Shown here piece after piece: positions 55,901 through 63,500 of a DNA stretch of 64,000 nucleotides; the first letter of the stretch is position 1; the number at the start of each line of letters is the position of its first letter. Below the pieces are notes generated by a model that was given only the letters and a program-made list of their open reading frames with translations, did not search any database and was not told the origin of the DNA. Both the position numbers and the translations under genes were made by a program. The DNA is taken from assembly GCF_001482385.1 (NCBI RefSeq), contig NZ_CP013612.1:992001-1056000 (forward strand). The letters run 5' to 3'. The DNA comes from Pseudoalteromonas rubra (GTDB lineage Bacteria; Pseudomonadota; Gammaproteobacteria; Enterobacterales; Alteromonadaceae).

Positions 55901-56992
55901 GGGGTGAAAGTCATTAACCTCGCAGGTGAGCCGCTGACTGCACAGCAGGTGAATCAGATTTTAGAGGCCTGTCCGGGTGTGGCGGTATGTAACTTATATG
56001 GTCCGTCGGAAGACACCACTTATTCAACTGCGGCACGTTTTACTACCGCATTGAATCAGGTGCCGGATATTGGCCGGGTCATCGCCAACAGCCAGGCATA
56101 TGTACTGGGGAGTGCTCAGGAGTTGTTACCGACCGGCAGTGTGGGTGAGCTTTATCTGGGTGGTGCAGGTGTTGCACGGGGTTATTTAAATCGCCCTGAG
56201 CTGACGGCCGAACGTTTTATTGATAACCCTTACTATGAAGCTGATGGGGTCAATAACAGCAAGCGTTTGTATCGCACCGGCGATTTAGTGCGTTATCGCG
56301 AAGATGGTCATTTTGAATTTATTGGACGAATAGATGACCAGGTTAAGATCCGGGGCTTCAGGATTGAGCTGGGTGAAATTGAGCATCGCCTCAATACCCA
56401 CCCGGATGTTGCGACATCTCTAGTGATGGCACGCGAACACAGCGATGGGGGGCACTATCTGGTGGCCTACCTACAGCCTTGTCTCACATGTGAGACAAGA
56501 GAGGAAATCGATAATGTGACACGGCAACAAGCCTGGTTAAGCGACGTGAAAAGCGCGCTGGAAGGCGATTTGCCGGCGCACATGATCCCTGGCCAGTTCG
56601 TGTTGATAGACGAGTGGCCGCTGACGCCAAACGGAAAAATAGATAAAAAAGCCCTGCCAGCACCGCAAGGTATGTTGGCAGGTCAGGAATACATTGCACC
56701 GCAAAGTGAGACAGAACATGCCCTGGTGGCAATTTGGGCGGAACTACTCGACCTCAACAGCGAGCAGATCAGTACCAGTGCCAACTTCTTCGAGTTGGGC
56801 GGTCATTCGCTTTATCTGATCAAACTGGCGGGCGCAATTAAAACCCAGTTCGAAATCGAGCTGACATTACGGGAAATTTACGACGCTGCAGAATTAGCGG
56901 TCCTTTCGAAGGTAATTGAGAGCAAGCAGGCACAAAAATATCTCGAAGACAAAAAAGCCAATGAATCGGTAATGATGAGTGGAACACTATAA
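43946..56992 (+). CDS. NRPS4, four modules, probable initiating synthetase
   Basis: With the ATG at 43946 the protein has 4348 aa; 43961 is also possible, and the upstream frame lacks homology. It begins directly with a condensation domain (YPLTSSQQPVWMEQ, HHLIVDGIAG at about 140) and has no docking domain, unlike its five partners, so this is a candidate starter C domain that may attach an acyl group. Modules follow: A1-T1 (about 465-1010), C/E-A2-T2 (about 1050-2100), C/E-A3-T3 (about 2140-3190) and C/E-A4-T4 (about 3225-4285). All three C/E-type domains carry HHxxxDH. Pocket codes are DAWTIAAVC (Phe), DAIFIGGTF (aliphatic), DIESIGTVT (basic, nearest to lysine) and DLYNNALTY (Ala-like). Residues 1 to 3 should become D-forms. 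The tail is less acidic than those of NRPS1, 2 and 5. The next gene overlaps by TAATG. Confidence 0.95.
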   Translation: MDRPIMSNRRYPLTSSQQPVWMEQVFKSESPLYNVGGRFVLTGALDPVRFKHALDHVVAHTDAYRINLVMEDTQPWQTINDDLELDWKCIDLSGYPDAHQRAADYCQNQMSTPFDIYGPCLWRVHWLKISEQESAMCMVFHHLIVDGIAGSLFLEYLSETYLAMDGQGRFFKEVPERPSYSEFIEKDLAYRQSSRFEKDQAFWLEKFTTLPDPLLLKKTNQFDDQPFARREYEFTQQQYNQIGAVVARYGCSATHFFTTLIAVYFSQMNDKRDLVHIGMPVHNRSSAKLRQTIGMMASVIPVGVAFSRTDSFADTFKSVAAELKRSYKYQKYPLHEIIRDLRPLNDGEGQLFDIQLSVEEHPSDTQFGEVSSRKVILNSGFGSYPLSIYVRSHDNINNVHVEFNFDRNFFNDDEIDSHVSRLTTMIADVVSNPTMLIGDYTLASEQEIEQQLFDWNANQSDYATQLTIQQVFEQQVVAAPEQPALVFGETSLSYQTLNERANQLAHYLVQQGVMPGSYVGVCINRSLEMMIAILATLKAGGVYVPLDPNYPTDRLAYMMEDSAVSVILTNTRCSESVAFAADKVILLDNLAVEPKACEWAQFSESNLSTEIQQHSDELAYLIYTSGSTGKPKGVMCTHQGIVNLAQNQQDRFAITAQSRVLHYASISFDAGTWDWVMALLNGATLVISSDEARLEPAKVTDLFVQQQITHVTLPPAFLATMECRDDYVLQCLIVAGEACEQELMDLWSARYGFYNAYGPSEASVCATVCQLLPGNAIRIGKALDNVSLFVLDEYQKMLPIGSIGELYIGGAGLAQGYLNRPELSRDKFVANPYYQQNPQTGARLYRSGDLVRYLPNGELEFVGRADDQVKVRGFRVELGEIEHGLNKLPEVHSCVVLAKRQGGTNQLLACVIPEQPVTDSDEAEFVFALQRALEQELPAHMVPGHFTLLTQWPLTPNGKIDKKALLASTTIALQGEYLAPQTDTEVALAALWSELLKVEEVSATANFFQLGGHSLLLMQLASQLQGLGWQARVHDLFATVSLREMAELLDKQGKQSQTFSVPVNGIPAGCARVTPEMLNLVELSQQEIDEIAAKLPGEHNNIADIYPLAPLQEGVLFVHTLNTNADPYVTTAAFEFQGAAQLANFQQALQHMVATHDVLRTAVMWRERETALQVVLREAQLSVSHLVFDTEQPVKAAFEAYVTEHPHTLDLEAAPLIKLAITEADEQGKHYALLIFHHLTTDHVSLDILVSQLRQLCDEPDSALPAPLPYRAFIAHTLEHNRNLDVAGFFSAQLGDIETPTLPFDLSEVTGSGETIVDHHDTLPAELSEAIRALARRERLSPAALFHLAWAQVIAACCGAQDVVFGSVMSGRMNGMAGIESMMGMMINTLPLRVSLDDAPVLTQLKRVDKSLKALLPYEQVSLAEAQKYSGLASGATLFSAMLNYRHSATQDDVTAVLQDNAAWTLLSAKERTNYPFGLSVNDLGQGFSLEYQIDQQVDVQQVAAYLTNALTQLVTALAETPDQPVSYSVLPEQAQQHQLEQWQANAPWYRSNMQIQQLFEAQAAATPDAIALQLNEQALSYGELNAQANQLAHYLREQYSVTDGTLVGLCIGRSVHMVVATLAILKAGGAYLPLEPNYPQNRLEYMLADSGAQIVMTESALCERLAFSNAHLLAVDNDSARFANYGTDNPVAAGTQSPESLAYIIYTSGSTGNPKGVMTPHRAVVRLVDNPDFIQLGDETAFLQCANIAFDAATIEIWGPLLNGGRCVLFPDEFLTVSRLDEVIGEQQITDMFLTTGLFDEWSRSQVEQPSLRCVISGGEAARLNGLKRAMATNPHCTFVNGYGPTENTTFTACHSFTREDLASGVLPIGTGICGDQCFILSQQQQLLPVGAVGELYVGGAGLALGYLNRPDLTTEKFIPNPFSTEPDQSSMLYRTGDLVRYDEQGRIVYVGRVDDQIKIRGFRVELGEIEHKLNALEQVEQALVVARKDLSNNAMIVAYVESAVQVPEGQTLSYWLSEALGDSLPPYMVPGAFVAMTQWPLNANGKIDKRALPEPDLAAGQGQYEAPKGDIECLLSEIWSQLLGVEMSKVSRTANFFELGGHSLLVMKIHARLKQAGYTAEAAAIFKAQTLAEMASTVSKLDAQHSWQVPANGIPAETTSITPEMLPLISLSQSDIDTLSEQVPGGMANIQDMYPLAPLQEGILFAHSLQQEFDPYVISAALTFADEVKFGTFVAALEQVVARHDILRSVILWRGREQAVQVVQREVGSLVEWLDFGAEQDVLAAFNEFVEHGNHKIDVEQAPLVRMQVVRDETSGKVHALFKHHHLITDHVSVELILEELAMCVAGEQASLPPQVPYREFVAKSQHIANTLDSAAFFSARLGDVDTPTLPFGLADTLGDGSNSQELSYALAPEQGERIRQLSRQLQMGPAVLFHAAWAQVLSHCCNMQDVVFGTVLSGRMSGEAGVERMLGMLINTLPVRVQLANLDARALLTQVHDQLQGLIPYEQVALAEAQRHSQVDASSPLFSTTLNFRHSENLDEQQSSLYDIAAVRERSNYPLDLSVNDFGDEFTLDFQADARVPLALVADLMNTAIDNLLHHAMRDSEESPAQWTTYSAEQRQALLSVQQGSIVALPQASVHQLFEQQAAKTMGRVAVSYDDEFLTYHLLNERANQLAHYLRAEHQVGPNTLVGLCVGRSLEMMVAVLAILKAGGAYVPLDPDYPQERLAYMVEDTGLSVVLTQQKVAGILNDFNVTAVPLDNASQFANYPVSNPDVALTPDNLAYVMYTSGSTGNPKGVMISHHNLINFAANCEQRYEITEADNVLQFSTMNFDIFVEEWLATLTQGATLVLRDEEVSLSREAFIAFCDSHAISVASLPTAFWHMLALSEAELESLALRLVIVGGEALDKHSVASLKPGFVLLNTYGPTETTVTASGYAISGGYDDPRAVPIGRANVNTATLVLSEQLTLCPPGVVGELYVSGQCLASGYLHQSELTAERFIDNPYFDPANPALSARLYKTGDLVRNGADGEIEFVGRSDDQVKIRGFRVELGEIETQLMSHERVESAVVLAEAATLDGTNRGGKVLRAFIQSEQDSSLIDALQQHLSGNLPDYMVPSAYSFVDQWPLTANGKLDKRALLALPAKTVEQPYQAPQTDAEKMVVDIVASLLSLDVDTVGVHANFFALGGHSLLIMQLVSQLRARQYQADVQALFRAHTLQDMARQVRALGSEESSRVPANLIPADCSKITPQMVTLTELDEQQLTDIAQTIPGGMANIQDIYPLAPLQEGVLFVHTMSEGQDPYVTSTTFEFDSRESLERFKWALNTLIARHDVLRTAILWRNRTTALQVVQREVELPVTELDFSGEGDVRAAFSAHVAEQPLWIELENAPLLQLSVCEDAAQGKHYALLCEHHLISDHVSLEILVHELTALLRGNEASLAEPVPYREFVGRTLARTASLDTEAFFTQMLGDVSEPTLPYGLTDVLNDGSGIETVHVTLDDAQAQRIRRLTRQYHSSPAALFHLVWAKVLGVCSGQSEVVFGTVLSGRMSDDGLSSQLMGMMINTLPLRVSLSEQDAMSLLAHINDDLRALMPYEQVSLAEAQRCSGVSGQLPLFSAMLNYRHSAVAESQLEQDAGFKVLATEERTNYPFNLSVDDFGDGFGFELQVDKRAPAARIAQYLQVTLTQVLDLLDSQSSTAVQSLCVLDETERTQQLHNWNDTALDYPRELCIHELFEQQAAATPEQVALRFGEQTLSYGELNARANQLAHYLRAEHNIGPDSLVGLCVERSLDMVIGIWGILKAGGAYVPLDPNYPQSRLAYLVEDARLDVVLSQQNVAEGITLGYANVVLLDTPESHNHDIFSAYPAHNLTRAETGVSAQSLAYLIYTSGSTGKPKGVMIEHGNTVAMLQWAKQAYSDAELSKVLASTSLNFDLSIYELFLPLCFGHQSVIVQNAMALAEQQLDISMINTVPSAMKALLEVGAVPDGVKVINLAGEPLTAQQVNQILEACPGVAVCNLYGPSEDTTYSTAARFTTALNQVPDIGRVIANSQAYVLGSAQELLPTGSVGELYLGGAGVARGYLNRPELTAERFIDNPYYEADGVNNSKRLYRTGDLVRYREDGHFEFIGRIDDQVKIRGFRIELGEIEHRLNTHPDVATSLVMAREHSDGGHYLVAYLQPCLTCETREEIDNVTRQQAWLSDVKSALEGDLPAHMIPGQFVLIDEWPLTPNGKIDKKALPAPQGMLAGQEYIAPQSETEHALVAIWAELLDLNSEQISTSANFFELGGHSLYLIKLAGAIKTQFEIELTLREIYDAAELAVLSKVIESKQAQKYLEDKKANESVMMSGTL
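56478..56499. repeat. 22-bp perfect palindrome inside NRPS4 A domain 4
   Basis: CTTGTCTCACA is followed at once by its exact reverse complement, TGTGAGACAAG. It encodes part of PCLTCETR in the linker before the A10 motif. This is the longest of the three copies in the window. Confidence 0.85.
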
Positions 56993-59900
56993 TGATTGCA
57001 CAATTAGTTAAATCGGCAGCAGATCAAGGGGTTTATCTGTATGCCAAAGAGGGCGCGCTACATTTTGACCTGACGGTGAGCGAGTTTCCGGCCACACTGA
57101 AGCAGGACATCATCGCAAATAAGGCAGAGATCATTGCATTTCTGTCACATGCAGAAGGGACGTCTGGTAATGCGCAGGGGCCGCGACCCGGACAGTATCC
57201 GGATGGCTGTGTGCTCTCTTATACTCAGCAGCGTTTCTGGTTGCTGGAGCAAATGCAATCCGGGCAGAGTCAGTACAACATGCCGGTTGCGCTGAATGTA
57301 GAAGGCGCACTGGAACTGACTTTGGTTGAAAAGGTGCTGAGCACCATAGTGTCGCGTCATCAGATTTTGCGTACTGTCTATCGCGAACAGAACGATGAAG
57401 TACGCCAGCATGTTTTGCCTGAGTACGACTTTTCACTGGGTTTTGTCGACCTTAGTGACAGTGAGGGTGAACAGCAGCAGGCGCAATTGTCTCAGTGCCT
57501 GCTTGAAGAAGCACAACGCCCATTTGATCTGACTCAGCAGCTGTCCATCCGAGGACAGTACCTGAAGCTGCAAGGAACCGGTCATGATCAGCGCGGCGTA
57601 CTATTGCTGACGCTGCATCACATTGCTTCTGATGGATGGTCAATGGACGTGCTGGTCAATGAGTTTGTGACCTTGTACCGGGCTTTTGCTGCCGATCAGG
57701 TCAACCCGTTGCCTGAGCTGGAGCTACAGTACGCTGACTTTGCTGTCTGGCAGAAAGACAGAATGCAGGGCGGCGAGTTTGAGAAACAGCTGACATTCTG
57801 GCAGCAGACACTGGAGGATGCACCGCTGACACACAGCCTGCCAACCCAACATCATCGCCCGGAAGTAAAACAGACCCAGGGGGCACATGTCACGGCAACG
57901 TTGCCTGCGTACGTGGCCCGGCAATTAGGCGAGGTGGCCAGACAGGCCCAGCTAAGCCCGTTTATGTTGATGCACGCTGTCCTGGGTGTGGTACTTAGCC
58001 GTCATAGTAACCAGTCAGATATTGTCATTGGCACGCCGGTGGCAAACCGTGCCGATGAGGGGCTCAGCCCGCTCATTGGATGTTTCGTCAATACGCTGGC
58101 TTTGCGCCTGAATACCCGCCATGGCACATGGGAGGGCTATCTTAATCATGTTCGTCAGGTGCATATGAACGCGCAGGTGAATCAGGATGTGCCTTTTGAG
58201 CAGTTAATTGATGCACTGAACTTGCCACGCACTTCATCATACACACCATTGGTGCAGATCATGCTGACCACCAATGATAAGTTTACTGACGGCAACGATG
58301 AGTCGGCCCTGATGGCACTACCTGACCTGAGCCTGTCGCCGCTGGAAGGCAGCCATCCGGCGATTAAATTTGATCTGGAAATTGCGCTGAATATCAGTGA
58401 CAACCAGATTGAGACTATCTGGAACTATGATGTGGCTCTGTTCGATGCTGAGTTTGTTGAGCAGCTCAGTGAGCACTTTAATAACGCTTTGATCGCGCTG
58501 GCGGATATGTCGCCGCAGGCGCGTCGTACTTTACCATTAAATCGACTGTCTATTCTGGGTGACAAGCTGGAATCCTATTTGATCAACGGCCTGAATAACA
58601 ATACGGCTGATTATCCGGTCGATAAATGCATTCATCAGGTGTTTGAAGAACAGGCGCTGCAAACTCCAGATCAGCTTGCCATTAAATTCGGTAACAAACA
58701 GCTGACTTATCGCGAACTGAATGAGCGTGCCAACCAGCTGGCACATTTCCTGATCCGTGAATATCAGGTAACGCCGGATACCTTTATTGGCTTATGTGTT
58801 GAGCGCTCGCTGGAAATGATCATCGGTACACTGGCCATTCTTAAAGCCGGTGCAGCCTATGTGCCGTTGGATCCGGCTTACCCGCGTCAGCGCGTAACCT
58901 ACATGATGGAAAACTCCGGCGTTAAAATTATCCTCTCTACACATTTTATTATTGAGCAGCTGGACTTAACCGATTACCACAGTATCTGCATTGATGGCCT
59001 GGGTAATGAGCAAGTGGTGCAGACATTTGTCGATTATGCTACCCACAATCCAGGTGAGCTGGTAGCAGGCCTGACATCTTCGAACCTGGCCTATGCTATT
59101 TACACCTCGGGATCAACCGGCAAGCCAAAGGGCGTGCTGCTTGAACACAAAGGGATAGTGAATATCGCGTTTAACCACCGCCATTACCTGAAAGTGGACG
59201 GACAAAGCAAAGTACTGCACTTTGCATCTATGAGTTTTGATGCTGGCACCTGGGAGTACGTAATGGCACTGCTGAGCGGCGCTACGTTGGTGATAGCCGA
59301 CAGTGTTCAGCGTCTGTCTCCGGAGAGCATAGGTCAGCTGTTGCACAGCGAAGCCATTACCCATGTGTTATTGCCACCGGCTTTTCTGGCCATGATGGAG
59401 TTTCGTAACGATTTGGCGCTTAAAGCGCTGGCAGTAGGAGGAGAGGCCTGCGATCAGGAAGTGGTTGAACAGTGGGGCGGCGCGTATCGGATGGTCAACG
59501 CCTACGGCCCGACTGAGATCTCTATCTGTGCTACCTGGGCAGAGTTACGCCCCGGACAGAAAGTCACCATAGGTAAACCGTTGAAAAACACCAGTGCCTT
59601 TGTGCTGGATAGTAACCTTGCCCTGTTATCACCGGGCGTAGTAGGTGAGCTCTACATCAGTGGTGTGGGGCTGGCACGTGGTTATCACCAGTTAGCGGAG
59701 CAAACCGCAGAGCGATTTGTCTCTAACCCTTATTTCGATGGGCACAATAAATGTGTAACCGAAACCTTGTATAAAACAGGTGACCTGGTTCGCTATCTGC
59801 CGGATGGCGAGCTGGAATATCTGGGTCGGATCGACCAACAAGTGAAGATCCGCGGCTTCAGGATTGAGATCAGTGAAATTGAAGGCTTGCTGAGTGAGTG

Positions 59901-60516
59901 TCTTGATGTCGATGCGGCAGTGGTGACTGTTGCGACCAGTGCAACGGGTGCCAAACACTTAGTGGCGTATGTTCAGTTGAACAACAAAAATGCCAAAAAT
60001 AGTGTCTCTGGTCATGAAAATATTAATGATGATAAAGCGGTTATCCAGCGGATCAAGACGGAACTGGCCGATAAACTGCCGGATTATATGGTACCCGGAA
60101 TGTTTGTTCCGGTATCTCAATGGCCACTGACCAGTAACGGTAAAATTGATAAGCGTGCACTGCCGGAGCCAGATTTAGCCGCCGTTGAAGGTGAATATAT
60201 TGCGCCTGAAACACACAGCGAACAACGCTTGGTTAACATCTGGGCGCAATTACTGCATTTGCAGGAAAGCGAAATAAGCACCTCAGCCAACTTTTTTGCG
60301 CTGGGTGGTCACTCTCTGCTGGTCAGTAAACTGGTCAGAGCGATCACATCGGACCCGGAATTACAGCTACAACAGATAGACATGCAGGACATTTTTACGG
60401 CGCAGTCACTGGCCCAGCTGGCCCAGCACATCGATCTGCTGCGAATGCAACAGCTCAATGCACAGGCGGCAGACAGTATCTGCGATCAGGATTTAGTTGA
60501 GGATGGTGAGATTTAA
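56992..60516 (+). CDS. NRPS5 (docking-C-A-T), predicted bulky aromatic residue
   Basis: This 1174-aa single-module synthetase has a TubC-type docking domain (1-50), a condensation domain (about 75-510; YTQQRFWLLEQM, HHIASDGWS at about 209) of the ordinary non-dual kind, an adenylation domain (about 547-1055) with YTSGSTGKPKG, and a carrier domain (LGGHSLLVSKL, about 1102). The pocket code DAWLAGAIC shares the DAW...A.C frame of Phe enzymes. The smaller Ala299 and Gly301 would widen the pocket, so Trp or Tyr is my guess. The start overlaps the NRPS4 stop (TAATG), and the stop overlaps the NRPS6 start in the same way. The tail (CDQDLVEDGEI) is acidic, as for NRPS1 and NRPS2. Confidence 0.95.
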   Translation: MIAQLVKSAADQGVYLYAKEGALHFDLTVSEFPATLKQDIIANKAEIIAFLSHAEGTSGNAQGPRPGQYPDGCVLSYTQQRFWLLEQMQSGQSQYNMPVALNVEGALELTLVEKVLSTIVSRHQILRTVYREQNDEVRQHVLPEYDFSLGFVDLSDSEGEQQQAQLSQCLLEEAQRPFDLTQQLSIRGQYLKLQGTGHDQRGVLLLTLHHIASDGWSMDVLVNEFVTLYRAFAADQVNPLPELELQYADFAVWQKDRMQGGEFEKQLTFWQQTLEDAPLTHSLPTQHHRPEVKQTQGAHVTATLPAYVARQLGEVARQAQLSPFMLMHAVLGVVLSRHSNQSDIVIGTPVANRADEGLSPLIGCFVNTLALRLNTRHGTWEGYLNHVRQVHMNAQVNQDVPFEQLIDALNLPRTSSYTPLVQIMLTTNDKFTDGNDESALMALPDLSLSPLEGSHPAIKFDLEIALNISDNQIETIWNYDVALFDAEFVEQLSEHFNNALIALADMSPQARRTLPLNRLSILGDKLESYLINGLNNNTADYPVDKCIHQVFEEQALQTPDQLAIKFGNKQLTYRELNERANQLAHFLIREYQVTPDTFIGLCVERSLEMIIGTLAILKAGAAYVPLDPAYPRQRVTYMMENSGVKIILSTHFIIEQLDLTDYHSICIDGLGNEQVVQTFVDYATHNPGELVAGLTSSNLAYAIYTSGSTGKPKGVLLEHKGIVNIAFNHRHYLKVDGQSKVLHFASMSFDAGTWEYVMALLSGATLVIADSVQRLSPESIGQLLHSEAITHVLLPPAFLAMMEFRNDLALKALAVGGEACDQEVVEQWGGAYRMVNAYGPTEISICATWAELRPGQKVTIGKPLKNTSAFVLDSNLALLSPGVVGELYISGVGLARGYHQLAEQTAERFVSNPYFDGHNKCVTETLYKTGDLVRYLPDGELEYLGRIDQQVKIRGFRIEISEIEGLLSECLDVDAAVVTVATSATGAKHLVAYVQLNNKNAKNSVSGHENINDDKAVIQRIKTELADKLPDYMVPGMFVPVSQWPLTSNGKIDKRALPEPDLAAVEGEYIAPETHSEQRLVNIWAQLLHLQESEISTSANFFALGGHSLLVSKLVRAITSDPELQLQQIDMQDIFTAQSLAQLAQHIDLLRMQQLNAQAADSICDQDLVEDGEI

Positions 60517-63500
60517 TGAATGTACATCAGGCTTTCGAGTTAGCGATATCACAGGGCGTTCATCTGTATGTCGAGCAGGGCAAACTCAAGTTTAAAGCAG
60601 CAAAAGGCAGTATGACTGATGAGCTGAGAAGCGCACTCAAGGAAAACAAAACTCAGCTTATTGAGCTGTTGAGCCAGCAGGCGATAAAAGCAGATGCGTT
60701 AACCCAATCGACAGGCAGTATTCCTGCCCTGGGGTTAACACAAAGCGTTTTATCTTTCTCACAGACGCGATTGTGGTTTTTAGAGCAACTACGAGGGCCT
60801 TCGGCCGAGTACAATATCCCGCTTGCACTGGATGTGCAGGGTCGTTTGGATTTGGCGGCCGTAGAAGATGCATTCAACGATATTTTGGTGCGCCATACTA
60901 TTTTGCGCTCCGGATACTATGATTCTGAGGATGGACCAAGACAGACTATCCGAGATGATGCGGCGCTTAATATTCGCCGCATCGACCTGTGTGACAGTGA
61001 CGATCTGGCGGCAGACGTGGCTGCACACATTGAGCGCGATACTCTGACACCGTTTGATCTGACGGCTGATGTGTTGTTCAGAGTGACCTATTTGTGTACG
61101 CATAAACACAGTGATGGCACACAGCAGGGCGTATTACTACTGAATATGCATCACATAGTGTCAGATGGCTGGTCTATGGAAATTATGACCCGCGAGTTTG
61201 TTCAGGCCTATCAGGCAAGAGTCACCGGACAGGTTGCGAACCTGGCGCCATTGCCATTGCAATATAACGATTATGCACACTGGCAGCGTGAGCACCTGAC
61301 TAAAGAGGCGCTTGCCGAGCAGCTCACCTACTGGCAAAAAACGCTGGCTGATGCGCCGGCTGTCCACGGTATTACTCCGGACTTTGAGCGTCCTGCGACT
61401 AAGCAGTTGTATGGTGCACTGGTACGCAGCGAGTTATCAGCGAGTCAGGCGCAGGCTTTACAAAACTTAGCCCGCCAGCAGCAATTGACTCCCTTTATGC
61501 TGATCCACAGCGCACTGGCTTATGTGCTATCACGTCATAGCAACAGCTATGACATTGTGATTGGTACGCCCATCGCCAACCGGGGCCACGCAGAATTAGA
61601 AGGCTTGATTGGCTATTTCGCCAATACGCTGGTGCTGCGGCTGAATACAGAGCAGCCCAGCCTGACAGACTACTTTGCCCATGTAAAATCCGTACACCTG
61701 GGCGCTCAGGCCAATCAGGATGTGCCCTTTGAGCAGCTGGTCGAAAAGCTCAATGTACCTCGCAGCAGTGCTCATGCACCGCTGTTTCAGATCATGCTGA
61801 CCACTAACACGGATTATGGTGTCAGGGAGCAACAACTGGCGCTGGATGGTCTGCAAATCGCGCAGCGTCCGGCCAGCAGTGTTACCACTAAGTTTGATTT
61901 AGAAATTGAAGTGGCATTGAACGAGCAGGGCGTGGCGATAGAGATCACTTACGATACCGCTTTGTTCAGTGCGCAGCGTGTCAGCGCCATTGCTAACCAC
62001 TTAAATACCGTACTTTCGCAACTGGCAGCATTGACCCCAGCTGAATTGTCAGCCAAACCCAATACGTTGAAACTGCTGTCCGACACTGAGCGTCAACAAC
62101 AACTGCTGGATTGGAACGACACAGCGTTGGATTACTCACGCGAGCGCTGTGTGCACGAACTGTTTGAGCAGCAAGCCAAAGCCACGCCAGATGCCATTGC
62201 GTTGCGCTTTGACGGGCGTATCATGAATTATGACACGCTCAACACTAAGGCCAACCAATTGGCCCACTATCTGCGCACTGAGCATGCGATTGGCCCGGAC
62301 GCATTAGTTGGCTTATGCACAGAGCGATCATTTGAAATGGTGATTGGTATCTGGGGCATTCTCAAGGCCGGCGGCGCTTATGTGCCACTGGATCCGGAAT
62401 TGCCATCAGGTCGGTTGAACTATTTGGTGGAGGATGCCAGCGCCAGAGTGGTGCTGAGCACACAAGGGATCATTGAACAAGTATCGCTGGGCGATGCGGC
62501 GGTCATTGCACTGGACAACTTCGACTTCGACGCCTATTCGGGCTCGAATATTCCGGTTAACGACATTGGCCTGACGGCACAGCATTTGGCGTACACTATT
62601 TACACCTCGGGCTCGACGGGTAAACCCAAAGGCGTGTTACTCGAACATCAGGCGTTGCATAACCGCATCGACTGGATGGACAATGAGTACGGATGTAAGC
62701 CGCAGGATAAAATCTTACAAAAAACCCCCTACAGCTTTGATGTCTCGGTATGGGAGTTTGTCTGGCCCATGCTTAAAGGGGCCGAGCTGGTGATTGCCAA
62801 ACCGGGCGGACACAAAGATCCGGCTTACCTTAATGAGCTGATTGTCGCAACCGGTGTGACCAAACTGCACTTTGTGCCTTCCATGCTGGGCGTGATGCTG
62901 GAACATGGCGACCTGGCCACATGCAGTTCAATTGAGCAGGTATTTTGTAGTGGTGAAGCCTTACAAATCAGTCATGTTGAGCAATTTAAGGCGCTATTAC
63001 CTACCGCGCAGTTGCATAATCTCTATGGCCCGACAGAAGCGGCCATCGACGTTAGCTACTGGGATTGCGCGATGCCCCACGGCAGCAGCATCCCCATTGG
63101 CAAACCTATCCAGAATATTCAGTTATACATACTGGACGATACGCTTGATTTGTTGCCACAGGGCGCGTGCGGTGAGTTACACATTGGCGGTGAGGGCCTG
63201 GCAAGAGGTTACCACAATCGCACTGAGCTGACCGAAGAGCGCTTTATTGACAACCCGTTCTATCCGCAAAGCGCCAGTAAACGCCTGTATAAAACCGGTG
63301 ATTTGGTGCGTTTTCGTGAAGACGGTAACATCGAATACATGGGTCGCCTGGACCATCAGGTCAAGATCCGGGGGCAGCGTATTGAGCTGGGTGAAATCGA
63401 ATATCACATTGGTGAACACGAACAGGTTGATTCAGCGCTGGTGATGGCACTAAGTGATGACAAAGGCAATCAGCGACTGGTGGCCTATGTTAAGCCCAGC

